NCBI RefSeq assembly: GCF_036421855.1
Contig: NZ_JAZGOK010000015.1
Reading direction: 5' to 3' (one strand)
Length of the DNA: 60,023 bases
DNA from: Georgenia_B sunbinii
GTDB taxonomy: Bacteria; Actinomycetota; Actinomycetes; Actinomycetales; Actinomycetaceae
Position 1 is the first letter of the stretch. Every line of letters begins with the position of its first letter. The position numbers were made by a program, and so were the translations under genes. Positions 45,059-52,472 of this stretch are shown piece by piece. Below the pieces are notes generated by a model. The model made no database searches. It was not told where the DNA came from and saw only the letters and a list, made by a program, of their open reading frames with translations.

Positions 45059-45224
45059 TCACCGACAGCAGACTTGTCCACGCCGCTCCCCAGCCCCCGT
45101 CCCCCCGTCCCCCCGTCACCGACAGCAGACTTGTCCACGCGCCCGGCCCCATCCCCGTCACCGACAGCAGACTTGTCCACGCGCCCGGCCCCATCCCCGT
45201 CACCGACAGCGGGATTGTCCACGC
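45059..45224 (+). repeat. Array of four TTGTCCAC-core repeats, 42-bp period
   Basis: Copies start at 45059, 45116, 45158 and 45200; the last three are exactly 42 bases apart. Units read TCACCGACAGCAGACTTGTC then CACGC, with GCCCGGCCCCATCCCCG between them; the fourth has GGGATT in place of AGACTT. The array begins 18 bases after the CNNM stop and is followed by palindrome copy 2. Confidence 0.85.
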
Positions 45225-45235
45225 GCCCGGCGCTT

Positions 45236-45281
45236 GGGTGTGTAGTCCTGGACCTCCTGCGCCCAAACCCACACACCTAAG
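45236..45281 (+). repeat. Palindromic 45-bp element, copy 2
   Basis: GGTGTGT (45237-45243) pairs with ACACACC (45271-45277); the loop side CTGGACCTCCTGCG is shared with copy 4. It directly follows the 42-bp array. The stretch 45282-45606 beyond it has no assignable gene, although a frame ending ARRVEADLDYLGAW at 45462 looks like a gene tail. Confidence 0.75.
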
Positions 45282-45606
45282 GCCGGCGAGCCCGGCGCAC
45301 GGCCGCCCGCTGCCGGCGAGAGCGCCGGCCCGACTGCGCCGGCGGGGCAGCGCCGCCGCGCCCTCGTGCGAGCAGAGGCCGGAGCGGCTGCGCAACTCCC
45401 CGGCCGACGTCGCCGCGGCGCGTCGGGTCGAGGCCGACCTGGACTACCTCGGCGCGTGGTGACATCAACCGGCAGGCGACGAACGCGGCACTGGAATCGG
45501 GTGGAGGTCTGTCGGAAGCGCGTCGCAATAGGTATCGTCAGAGGATCTGAATCACATCGAACGTGCGTCATTAGTTCGCAACTCGTCAACTTGAGGAGTT
45601 AGTCCT

Positions 45607-46002
45607 GTGGCTCCATCCAGTGCCCGTGCAGGTCACCGGTCGCGCATGGCTGGTGAGTACCCGCAGCGTCCGGAAGAGTGGACCATCGCGCAGATCGCTT
45701 CCTACCTCAACGAGAACCTGGGCCCCAGGCTCGTCGCGTACATGGTCGGAAAGAACACGCAGACCGTTGCTCGCTGGGCGCGTGGCGCCCAGCAGCCACC
45801 GCAGCCCGACGTCGAGCGACGGCTCCGCGGCGCGTTCCAGATCTTTCAGCACCTCGTGGAGACCGACTCACGTCACGTCATCCGCGCCTGGTTCATCGGC
45901 ATGAACCCTCAGCTGGAGGACCGCAGCCCAGCTGAGCTCGTCGCCGAGGGCGAGCTCCGTGCCGCCATGGCGGCGGCGCGGGCATTCGCCTCCGGCGGAT
46001 GA
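45607..46002 (+). CDS. Xre/MbcA/ParS-type antitoxin of a RES toxin system
   Basis: 131 residues from a GTG with GAGGAG 7 bases upstream. A helix-turn-helix lies near 40-60 (LVAYMVGKNTQTVARWARG). The C-terminal toxin-binding region has the RES-partner signature AWFIGMNPQLEDRSPAELVAEG, ending with an Ala-rich helix. Such antitoxins block RES enzymes that destroy NAD+. The RES gene immediately downstream is broken, so this antitoxin is now an orphan. Confidence 0.8.
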   Translation: MAPSSARAGHRSRMAGEYPQRPEEWTIAQIASYLNENLGPRLVAYMVGKNTQTVARWARGAQQPPQPDVERRLRGAFQIFQHLVETDSRHVIRAWFIGMNPQLEDRSPAELVAEGELRAAMAAARAFASGG

Positions 46003-46019
46003 GTCAGCCTCGGGTCGTG

Positions 46020-46442
46020 ATGCCACCTGCAAGGCGCTGGCGGGTGGCACGACTCGGGATGGGCACCACTTTCTCTGAGATCAGTCCCGTGGACGCGGTC
46101 TCACAGCACGCTGGTAATCGCTTCGACGTCTCGGGTGGTGGAGTGCTGTAACCTCCACTGATCTCGAAGGCTGCTACCGCGAAACGCTCGCTAGATTACG
46201 GCCGGCCCAGCACGCCGCCGCCCTCGACGAAGATGGCACCAGCTTCATGCGGGCCGGTCAGGGACGAAGACGCCAACCCCGTCTACTCAGGGCTGCGGTA
46301 CATGTCGCGCACCGGCGCCTTCGAGTGCTGGGCGATCTTCGACGGTACGAGCGTGGAGGAGGTTGCACCGGCCGGTGAGATCACGTTGCGAGATGTGAAG
46401 TTGCGCAGTGTCGCAGACGACTTCCAACTCACCCGCCACTGA
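46020..46442 (+). pseudogene. Degraded RES-domain toxin
   Basis: Start reads MPPARRWRVARLGMGTTFSE, then AGNRFDVSGGGVL and a TAA stop at 46149-46151. A one-base shift there restores TDLEGCYRETLARLRPAQHA, the RES E-T-L-A-R segment. After FMRAG about 70 family residues are missing; the C-terminus resumes in another frame as RDEDANPVYSGLRYMSRTGAFECWAIFDGT and ends at 46442. At least one frameshift and an internal deletion make it non-functional. It follows its antitoxin by 17 bases, the usual order. Confidence 0.8.
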
Positions 46443-46485
46443 CGCTCGAGGCATTCTCGTCCGTTGGCTCAGCCGCCGTACCGAA

Positions 46486-46704
46486 TCAGACCCAGGTCAG
46501 GACGTAGTTCGTCACCAGCACCACGGCGAGCAGCACCGCCGCGGGTAGCAGCACGATCTTGATGATCGGCCGCAGCTCGTCGCGCAGCCCGACGGCCGAC
46601 GCCCCGCCTCGCGCGCTTTCGTGCAATCTGCGCACTGTAGCTGTAGCACCTGCCGCGCTCACCACGATGCGTGAGACGTCGAACCGACTGGCGGTCTTCC
46701 GCAC
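46486..46704 (-). CDS. Short protein with C-terminal membrane helix (duplicated segment, copy 1)
   Basis: 72 residues if GTG 46704 is used. The last 25 residues form one membrane helix, KIVLLPAAVLLAVVLVTNYV. The encoding segment (46486-46565) recurs at 47903-47965 with a 12-base deletion. It lies downstream of the LLM oxidoreductase gene on the same strand. Start and coding status are uncertain; it may be the tail of a decayed larger gene. Confidence 0.35.
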   Translation of the reverse strand: MRKTASRFDVSRIVVSAAGATATVRRLHESARGGASAVGLRDELRPIIKIVLLPAAVLLAVVLVTNYVLTWV

Positions 46705-46762
46705 TTGGTGGCTCCGCCACTCGGGCCGGGCGAGGGGGGCTCAGGTGGCCACCGAGTCGTCT

Positions 46763-47779
46763 CTACGGGGCGATGGCGGCGACAGCCTCGGCAATCAGCT
46801 CTCGTGACCGAGTGCGCCGCTCGGGGTCGACGAGCATGTCCTGCACCATGATCTCGGTGGCGCCGGTGAGCTGGACGAGCTGCTCGAGCTGACTGCGCAG
46901 GGTCGCGGCGGTGCCCGCCAGCTGCCGCGGGATCGTCACCCCGTCGAAGCTGCTGGGGAGGGCCTTCATCACCGGGGTGAGGGCGGCCTCCGCCTCGGCC
47001 ACGGTGGACGTCGTCGCCGGCTCGCCGGTCAACAGCTTCTGCCGCAGGTGCCGGGCGGGCCACGTCAGCCGGTGCGCGGTCTCCGCGTCATCCGCGGCGA
47101 CCATGTTGAGGGCGAGGATCGCCCCACGCCGGCCCGCGCCGTCGGGCGGAGCCTGGAAGCTGTCGCGATGGGTGCCGAGGGCGCGAACGGCAGCGTCGGG
47201 GTTGATGAACCCCGCGAAGGCGTACCCGAGCGCGAGGTTGCCGGCCAGGTCGGCGCTGTTCCCCGAGGAGCCGAGGAGCCACACCTCGGGCAGGCTGTCG
47301 ATGCCCGCGGTCAGGTCGAACGTGGCGAACGGGTGGTCGGCGGCGAAGGTGCCGTGCATGTGCGCGAGGACCTCCTTGACCTGCGAGGCGAAGTCGTCCA
47401 CCGGTTGCGCCTGCCGGTCGCGGCGCAGCGCGGCGTCGACGAGCGGGCCGGCGGTGGCTCGTCCCAGACCGAGGTCGATCCGTCCCGGGGCCAGCGCCTC
47501 GAGCTGCAGGAAGCGCTCGGCGACACTGAACGGGCTGTAGTGGTTGAGGAGCACCGCACCCGACCCCACCCGGATGCGGGTGGTCTCCCTGGCGGCGACG
47601 GCGATGAGCGCGACCGGGTCCTGGGAGGCGTACCCCGGGGTGTCGTGGTGCTCGGCGTACCAGATCCGGTGGTAGCCGAGCTCCTCGGCCTCCCGCGCCG
47701 CGTCCAGGGCGGTGACCAGCGCGTCGTGCTTGCTGCCGCCGGGGCTGACCGGGGCCAGCTCGACCAGGGAGTACTTCAT
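46763..47779 (-). CDS. LLM-class flavin-dependent oxidoreductase
   Basis: 338 residues of the bacterial-luciferase-like family (MsnO8-type): YSLVELAPVSPG at the start, HRIWYAEHHDTPGYASQDPVALIAVAARETTRIRVGSGAVLLNHYSPFSVAEFL-type FMN-site motifs, and LGLGRATAG. Uses FMNH2 or F420 to oxidise small organic molecules; the substrate is not inferable. Its ATG overlaps the stop of a truncated upstream reading frame (47776-47892) that resembles the C-terminus of another LLM monooxygenase, so it was probably the second gene of an operon. Confidence 0.85.
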   Translation of the reverse strand: MKYSLVELAPVSPGGSKHDALVTALDAAREAEELGYHRIWYAEHHDTPGYASQDPVALIAVAARETTRIRVGSGAVLLNHYSPFSVAERFLQLEALAPGRIDLGLGRATAGPLVDAALRRDRQAQPVDDFASQVKEVLAHMHGTFAADHPFATFDLTAGIDSLPEVWLLGSSGNSADLAGNLALGYAFAGFINPDAAVRALGTHRDSFQAPPDGAGRRGAILALNMVAADDAETAHRLTWPARHLRQKLLTGEPATTSTVAEAEAALTPVMKALPSSFDGVTIPRQLAGTAATLRSQLEQLVQLTGATEIMVQDMLVDPERRTRSRELIAEAVAAIAP

Positions 47780-47892
47780 CGCCCGGCGTCTCCGTCCTGG
47801 CCGTCCGAGTCCGGGAGCCCGTTCTGGTACGGGATACCGAGGTGGTCACGCAGCGTCCGGCCAGTGTACTTGCGTCGCAGCAGCCTCCTCGC
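47776..47892 (-). pseudogene. C-terminal remnant of an NtaA/DmoA-like monooxygenase
   Basis: The minus-strand frame RRLLRRKYTGRTLRDHLGIP, ending at the TGA that overlaps the next ATG, fits the closing segment of FMN-dependent monooxygenases of the NtaA/SnaA/DmoA group (pattern RGxxRxxYxGxTLRxxLGL). The rest of that gene is absent, replaced by the duplicated membrane-helix segment at 47903. Short length limits certainty. Confidence 0.45.
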
Positions 47893-47902
47893 TGCTAAAG
47901 GA

Positions 47903-47965
47903 TCAGAGCCAGGTCAGGACGTACGTCGCCACCAGCACCACGGCGAGCAGCAGCACGATCTTGAA
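47903..47965 (-). repeat. Duplicated membrane-helix segment, copy 2
   Basis: Encodes FKIVLLLAVVLVATYVLTWL and a stop on the minus strand. Compared with 46486-46565 it shares blocks such as CCAGGTCAGGACGTA and CACCAGCACCACGGCGAGCA, and lacks 12 bases. The two copies flank the LLM gene in direct orientation. Confidence 0.6.
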
Positions 47966-47969
47966 GCTG

Positions 47970-48224
47970 CTCGTCCAGATGCTCCGCCTGCTCGACCGTC
48001 GCGGCCGCTGGCTGTTCGCCGCCGTCGCGAAGTCGCGGGCGCCGCACTCGCTGTCGGAGCACGAAGACATCGTCGCCGCGCTCATAGGCCGCGACATCGA
48101 CCACGCAACCGACCTCACCCGGGCGCACATCGAGCACACCCGCGCGGCACTGGTGCAGCACTGGGTGGATCGCGAGGAGCGGGAGGACGACGCCGCGGCG
48201 GTGGTGGCGGCCGCGCGGGCGTGA
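47970..48224 (+). pseudogene. FCD-domain remnant of a GntR/FadR-type regulator
   Basis: The frame VQMLRLLDRRGRWLFAAVAKS, then SEHEDIVAALIGRDIDHATDLTRAHIEHTRAAL, is the end of an FCD ligand-binding domain with its metal-binding His pattern (SEHEDI; AHIEHT). The DNA-binding domain and most of FCD are gone; the relic begins where the duplicated segment at 47903-47965 ends, marking a rearrangement point. Confidence 0.65.
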
Positions 48225-48228
48225 TGCC

Positions 48229-48255
48229 GGCCGGCCGGGCATGACGCGGCCGGCC
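48229..48255 (+). terminator. GC-rich hairpin after the FCD relic
   Basis: GGCCGGCC at 48229-48236 pairs with GGCCGGCC at 48248-48255 around an 11-base loop, just past the relic's stop. A possible former terminator. Confidence 0.4.
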
Positions 48256-48368
48256 TCGTTCCCCACCACATCCCAGCCCATCACCGGCACGTTGGGTAGC
48301 TCCGACGATCGGCAGCGGACCGAACCGTACCTGTGGAGCCGGTCATGGCCGACGTCAGGGTGTCGCCG

Positions 48369-48374
48369 TACACT
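48369..48374 (+). promoter_or_regulatory. Putative -10 element of a leaderless toxin-antitoxin message
   Basis: TACACT lies 6 bases before the antitoxin ATG at 48381, with no ribosome site between. The spacing would start the transcript at the start codon. The -35 region (TGGCCG) is poor, which would suit an autoregulated promoter. Confidence 0.4.
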
Positions 48375-48380
48375 CGATGT

Positions 48381-48632
48381 ATGACTCCAAAGTTGGCGGA
48401 CTACATCGAGGCGGGCAAAGCCCTCGATGCTGAGGAGCGACTTGAGGCGGCCCACCAGCTCCTGCTTAGTGTCGATCGAGACGCCGATGCAGATCAGGAC
48501 GAGATCGTCGCGGCATGGGACGAAGTCATCGACCGTCGTGTCAAGGAGATCGTCAGCGGCACGGCCAAGCTCGTTGATGGAGGCGAGGCGCACACGCGAG
48601 TCCGTGCCGAGATTGCCGCGCTCCGCAAGTGA
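48381..48632 (+). CDS. Addiction-module antitoxin
   Basis: 83 residues, acidic. The sequence ALDAEERLEAAHQLLLSVD and DEIVAAWDEVIDRRVKEIVSGTAKLVDGGEAHTRVRAEI matches the putative addiction-module component family (Unstab_antitox), including the W-x2-E-I/V-x2-R core. It should wrap and inhibit the ParE/RelE-type toxin encoded next, and probably represses their promoter. Its stop overlaps the toxin start (GTGA). ATG 48381 is used instead of an upstream GTG because the family begins about here. Confidence 0.8.
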   Translation: MTPKLADYIEAGKALDAEERLEAAHQLLLSVDRDADADQDEIVAAWDEVIDRRVKEIVSGTAKLVDGGEAHTRVRAEIAALRK

Positions 48633-48949
48633 GCTTCACCTGGCGCGAGCACGGCGAGGCTCTCGATGAGTATCGTGCCGCTGCCCAGTGGTACGAGGCG
48701 AATCGCACGGGCTGGGGCAGTGTCTTCATGGATGCGGTCGACGCGACGATCGACAGCATCATCGACCCCTCGATCGGATGGGGCTTCTACCAGGATCGTC
48801 GTCGCACGCCGCAGGTCTATTCGCGCAGTGTCGCCGGCTTTCCGTTCGACATCGTCTTTCTCCTGATCGACAGCGAGGTCGCCATCGTCGCCTACGCGCA
48901 CGAACGACGGCGCCCCAGGTACTGGGAGCACCGCGCTCTTCGCGCCTAG
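48629..48949 (+). CDS. ParE/RelE-family toxin
   Basis: 106 residues from a GTG start. Family features: ALDEYRAAAQWYEANRTGWGSVFMDAVDATIDSI (paired helices), then GFYQDRRRTPQVYSRSVAGFPFDIVFLLIDSEVAIVAYAHERRRPRYW, the basic beta-sheet with the usual A-x-A-H-x-RRP-x-Y-W end. It would act on gyrase (ParE-like) or ribosome-bound mRNA (RelE-like); which cannot be told. The frame is intact and its TAG stop lies inside palindrome copy 3. Confidence 0.85.
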   Translation: MSFTWREHGEALDEYRAAAQWYEANRTGWGSVFMDAVDATIDSIIDPSIGWGFYQDRRRTPQVYSRSVAGFPFDIVFLLIDSEVAIVAYAHERRRPRYWEHRALRA

Positions 48950-48992
48950 GTGTGTGGTTCTGGCTCTGCCCGGGCCATAACCACACACCTAG
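48946..48992 (+). repeat. Palindromic 45-bp element, copy 3
   Basis: CTAGGTGTGTGGTT (48946-48959) pairs perfectly over 14 bases with AACCACACACCTAG (48979-48992). The toxin stop codon is within the left arm, so the element is part of the toxin message and may act as its terminator. Confidence 0.8.
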
Positions 48993-49028
48993 CGACGCGT
49001 CCCGACCCGATCCGCCCGGCTCCGGCCC

Positions 49029-50165
49029 TCACCCGGTCATGGCACCCAGCCGCGGCGCGACGTCCGGGTTCGCCGCGAGGAACTCGTGGATGGTGCCGTC
49101 GGCGAAGGCCGCGGAGACCGCCGCGAAGGGCGCATCGTCGAGGACGACGATCGACTGCCGGCCGTCGGGGCTCCATCCGGTGCCCTCGTAGGGAGCGGTG
49201 ATAAAGCTCAGTCCGTTCTTGCGCAGCTCCCGGGCGCTGAACGCCAGGTTCCGCATCTCACCGATCGTCAGGGTCTCCTCGACGCCGAGCGACTGGCTGA
49301 AGCTCTCCAGGACGGCCCACAGCTGTGCCGGGTCGGTGAGGACGTCGCGGCTGATCGTTGCGTCGAGGATCGAGCGCATCCAGTTCTGCTGGCGCTGCAC
49401 GCGGTCGAAGTCGCCGCCGGGCAACGTGTACCGCTCGCGCACGTACTGCAGTGCCTGCTCGCCGTCGAGCACACGCTCGCCGGGTTCGAGGACGGTGTCG
49501 CCCACCTGCAGCGGTTGCGCCAGGCGGATCTCGACCCCGCCGACCTCGTCGGTCATCGCCGCGAACGAAATGAAGTCCGCGATCGCGACATGGTCGATGC
49601 GCACCCCGGTGAGCGACTCGAGGGTCGCCACCGTCAGTGCCGGGCCGCCGAACGAGAAGGCGGCGTTGAGCTTGTGGTGACCGTGGCCGGGGATCTCGAC
49701 CCACGAGTCGCGCGGGATCGACATCGCCGTCACCGACTTCCGGTCGCCCGAGAGCTGCACGAGCATGATCGCGTCGGTGCGTTGCGCGCCGAGCTCCCAC
49801 TCCTCCGGCTCGCCCGCCGAGATCCTGCTGTCCGAGCCGAGCACCAGGAAGGTCACCGGGCTGCGGGCCGCGGCACCGTCGTCGTCGGCCGCGGTGCGCG
49901 GCGCGGGCGCCGGCCGCTCCGCCAGCGCGGCGAACGGGTCGGGGAACCGCTCGATGTTCGCGTCCAGCCGCGACTGCAGGTAGAACAGGCCGCCCATGGC
50001 GCCACCGCCCAGCAGGAGTATGAAGCTCAGCGCGACGAAGAACGCCACCTTCACCATCCGGCTGCCGCCGGGCTCCGGCTCTGTCACGGGCGGGCCGGGC
50101 AGGTCGGGTGTACCAGATGATGCGCCGGCAGGGCGAGCGTCGGTGGGGGCAGAGGGGTGCATCAT
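49029..50165 (-). CDS. LytR-CpsA-Psr (LCP) family glycopolymer transferase
   Basis: 378 residues. A Pro/Gly-rich cytoplasmic start, one membrane helix (about 38-62), and the LCP domain: FLVLGSDSRISAG, AQRTDAIMLVQLSGDRKSVTAMSIPRDSWVEIPG (conserved Arg/Asp of the pyrophosphate site), HKLNAAFSFGGPAL, and ALQYVRERYTLPGGDFDRVQRQQNWM. LCP proteins transfer undecaprenyl-linked polymers to peptidoglycan outside the cell. It converges on the toxin-antitoxin pair. A likely late-stage partner of the surface-polysaccharide genes at the left of the window, by function only. Confidence 0.9.
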   Translation of the reverse strand: MMHPSAPTDARPAGASSGTPDLPGPPVTEPEPGGSRMVKVAFFVALSFILLLGGGAMGGLFYLQSRLDANIERFPDPFAALAERPAPAPRTAADDDGAAARSPVTFLVLGSDSRISAGEPEEWELGAQRTDAIMLVQLSGDRKSVTAMSIPRDSWVEIPGHGHHKLNAAFSFGGPALTVATLESLTGVRIDHVAIADFISFAAMTDEVGGVEIRLAQPLQVGDTVLEPGERVLDGEQALQYVRERYTLPGGDFDRVQRQQNWMRSILDATISRDVLTDPAQLWAVLESFSQSLGVEETLTIGEMRNLAFSARELRKNGLSFITAPYEGTGWSPDGRQSIVVLDDAPFAAVSAAFADGTIHEFLAANPDVAPRLGAMTG

Positions 50166-50255
50166 CGTCGATCCCTAGGTCCACGGAGGACTTCTCCCCC
50201 TTCAGTTCCGCAGGGTACGACTAAAGGACGAGTGCCGGGTGCGTTTGAACCTCCG

Positions 50256-50280
50256 TCACCGACAAGCGATTTGTCCACGC
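50256..50280 (+). repeat. Single copy of the TTGTCCAC-core repeat
   Basis: TCACCGACAAGCGATTTGTC continues as CACGC. Same orientation as other copies, and, as at 45059, it is followed by a palindromic element (copy 4, 31 bases on). Confidence 0.75.
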
Positions 50281-50310
50281 CGGCAACCCGCCCACGCCGG
50301 CCGCCGTCGC

Positions 50311-50358
50311 CAAGGTGTGTCGTTCTGGACCTCCTGCGGCCAAACCCACACACCTAAG
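50311..50358 (+). repeat. Palindromic 45-bp element, copy 4
   Basis: AGGTGTGT (50313-50320) pairs with ACACACCT (50348-50355); the inside matches copy 2 almost base for base (CTGGACCTCCTGCG). It lies past the stop of the minus-strand dehydrogenase gene (50420) and upstream of the LCP gene. Confidence 0.75.
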
Positions 50359-50419
50359 CGCGGCAGGGCGGGCGCCGGCCGGACGGGCCAAGCTCATCCC
50401 CGACCCTGGCCATCGCAAA

Positions 50420-51427
50420 CTACCCGTAGATCGCCGGCACCGCGCGGTCGCCGTCGTCCACCCGGACCGGTCCGCCGCCGCGCAGCGACGCGACGCCGGC
50501 GGCTGCCGCGAGGTTCGCGCGGTGCCCGTCCCACGCCGAGGCCCCCACCGCGCCGCAGCGGCCGGCGGCGTCGACCCACGCGACGAGCTCGTCGCGGTAG
50601 GCCTCGGCGAACCGGGCGCGGAAGTCCGCGGGGACCGGGGCGCCGGTCAGTCCGTCGGCCGCCACCGTCAGGTGGCCGGGCGCGCCCAGGCTCACCGCGC
50701 CACGGTCGCCGACCACCTCGCAGCGGACGTCGTACCCGTACCCGGCCGACAGGAACACCTCGATGGTGGCCAGCACCCCGGACGCGAGCTCGACGGTCGC
50801 CAGCTGCGGATCCCGCAGCCCCGCTCCCTCAAGCCCCGCACCCCTCGGCGACCGCACGTGCACCTCGACGACCGGCGACCCGAGCAGCCACGGCAGGGTG
50901 TCGAGCTCGTGCACCATCGAGTTGGCCACCACGCCCTCGCTGGTCGCGTCCGGGTGCGGGTGGGCGTTGCGGTGGACGTTGTGCACGAGCAGCGGCTCCC
51001 CGACGACGCCGTCCCGGACGGCGCGCCGCAGCGCGCGGTACGCGGGGTCGAACCGCCGCATGAAGCCGACCGAGACCAACCGGCGCCCGGCTGCGACCTC
51101 CGCCGCCACCACCCGCGCGGACTCCGCCGGCCCCGTGCCGAGCGGCTTCTCGCACAGCACCGGCTTGCCCGCGACGATCGCGGCGAGCGTCAGCGGCACA
51201 TGAGTGGCGTCGGGCGACGCGATGATCACCGCGTCGACGTCGTCGCGGCCGATGAGCTCCTCGCCGCTGGCGGCCACCCGCGCGCCGGCGAGCCGGGCGA
51301 GCTCCTCCGCCGGACGGGTCGCGGCGTCGTAGACCGCCCGCACCCGCGCGCAGGGCACGTGCGCGAGCAGGGTGCGGACGTGGTCGGCGCCCATCGCGCC
51401 GGCACCGACCACGCCGATATCGAGCAC
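50420..51427 (-). CDS. Inositol 2-dehydrogenase-like Gfo/Idh/MocA oxidoreductase
   Basis: 335 residues from GTG 51427, chosen because AAGGAG lies 9 bases upstream; a GTG 21 bases earlier would bury that site. Rossmann loop IGVVGAGAMGADHVRTL, SPDATH, catalytic lysine in CEKPLG, and SVGFMRRFDPAYRALR, NSMVHELDTLPWLLG (His/Asp of the active site), as in myo-inositol dehydrogenases (IolG). Last gene of an operon with a ribose/inositol-type ABC importer, which supports inositol or a related polyol as substrate. Confidence 0.85.
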   Translation of the reverse strand: MLDIGVVGAGAMGADHVRTLLAHVPCARVRAVYDAATRPAEELARLAGARVAASGEELIGRDDVDAVIIASPDATHVPLTLAAIVAGKPVLCEKPLGTGPAESARVVAAEVAAGRRLVSVGFMRRFDPAYRALRRAVRDGVVGEPLLVHNVHRNAHPHPDATSEGVVANSMVHELDTLPWLLGSPVVEVHVRSPRGAGLEGAGLRDPQLATVELASGVLATIEVFLSAGYGYDVRCEVVGDRGAVSLGAPGHLTVAADGLTGAPVPADFRARFAEAYRDELVAWVDAAGRCGAVGASAWDGHRANLAAAAGVASLRGGGPVRVDDGDRAVPAIYG

Positions 51428-51461
51428 CCTCGCCGCTCCTTCGCCCACCGTCCCGCTGCCG

Positions 51462-52472
51462 TCAGCCCTCGTCGGCGATGTCCTCGTCGGCGGCCTGCTC
51501 CTCGAGCTGGCTGCCGTACTCCTCAGCGTTATCGGTGGTCACCACGGTCACCCCGGTGTCCACCCGCTCGTCGATCGTGCCGCCGTCGAGCAGCTCGACC
51601 GCGAGCTCCACGCTCGTCTTGCCCATCTCGTAGGAGTTCTGCGCGATGCTGGCGTCCAGCTCGCCGGCAACCATCGAGTCGACGGCGTCGCCAGTGCCGT
51701 CCACCCCGACGACGAGGATGTCGGTCATCTCCACCCCGGCGGCCTTGATCGCCTCCAGCGCGCCCAGCGCCATGTCGTCGTTGGCGGCGAACACGATCGA
51801 CACCTCCGGGTTGGCCAGCAGGATGTCGGCCATCACCGAGCGGCCCTCGGCGCGGTCGGAGTTGGCCGAGAGGTCCGCGACCACCTCGATGCCGCTGCCC
51901 TCGATGGTCTCCAGCACGCCGTCGACGCGGGCGTCGGTCGACGGGTTGCCCGGCACGCCGCGGATGACGGCGATGCTGCCGGCGTCGGCCTGCTCGAGGA
52001 TGTACTCCCCCGCGGTGACGCCGGCGGCGTGGTTGTCGGTGCCGATGAAGGTCTCCTTACCGTCCCAGTCGGCGATGTCGGTGTCGACGAGCAGCACCGG
52101 GATGTCGGCGTCGACCGCCTGCTGAAGGATCGGCTCGAGCTGCTCGGCCTGCGTCGGGGCGACGACGAGCGCGTCGACCTGCTGGGTGATCGCGGCGCGG
52201 ACCTTGTCGATCTGCTCCTGCACCTGCGTCTCGGCGGTGGCACCGGCGAGGGTGACGGTGGCGCCGGTCTCCTCGCCGCCGTCCTCGACGCCGCCGGCGA
52301 CCTGCAGCCAGAACGGTGACGAGAGCGTCTTGAGGACGACGGCGACGGTGTAGGCGTCGTCGTCCCCGCCGTCGGCGTCGCCGCCATTGCCGTCCCCACC
52401 GCAGGCGGCGAGGACGAGGGTGCCGGTGAGGACGGTGGCGGCGAGCGCCGCCCCGTTGCGGGTGAGCTTCAT
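51462..52472 (-). CDS. Sugar/inositol ABC transporter substrate-binding lipoprotein
   Basis: 336 residues. Lipobox LAAC with an acidic Gly/Asp linker after it, then a type-I periplasmic-binding fold (Peripla_BP_4): VAVVLKTLSSPFWLQVAGGVEDGGEE, VDALVVAPTQAEQLEPILQQAVDADIPVLLVDTDI, SIVFAANDDMALGALEAIKAAG and VVGVDGTGDAVDSMVAGELDASIAQNSYEMGK. It captures a pentose, hexose or polyol outside the cell. ATG 52472 overlaps the ATPase stop by 4 bases; an upstream extension lacks a signal peptide. Confidence 0.88.
   Translation of the reverse strand: MKLTRNGAALAATVLTGTLVLAACGGDGNGGDADGGDDDAYTVAVVLKTLSSPFWLQVAGGVEDGGEETGATVTLAGATAETQVQEQIDKVRAAITQQVDALVVAPTQAEQLEPILQQAVDADIPVLLVDTDIADWDGKETFIGTDNHAAGVTAGEYILEQADAGSIAVIRGVPGNPSTDARVDGVLETIEGSGIEVVADLSANSDRAEGRSVMADILLANPEVSIVFAANDDMALGALEAIKAAGVEMTDILVVGVDGTGDAVDSMVAGELDASIAQNSYEMGKTSVELAVELLDGGTIDERVDTGVTVVTTDNAEEYGSQLEEQAADEDIADEG

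Noticed and set aside
45059..45224. Evenly spaced direct repeats resembling a small CRISPR array
   Set aside because: The sequences between repeats are themselves near-identical, a related repeat pair occurs inside a gene, and no cas gene is in the window. It is a tandem repeat, not CRISPR.
45059..45224. Replication origin based on TTGTCCAC clusters
   Set aside because: No dnaA, dnaN, gyrase or rpmH gene is near, no AT-rich unwinding stretch is seen, and single copies lie elsewhere in the window.
45282..45462. Gene tail ending ARRVEADLDYLGAW
   Set aside because: Composition is protein-like at the very end, but the upstream frame is repeat-derived and no family could be recognised.
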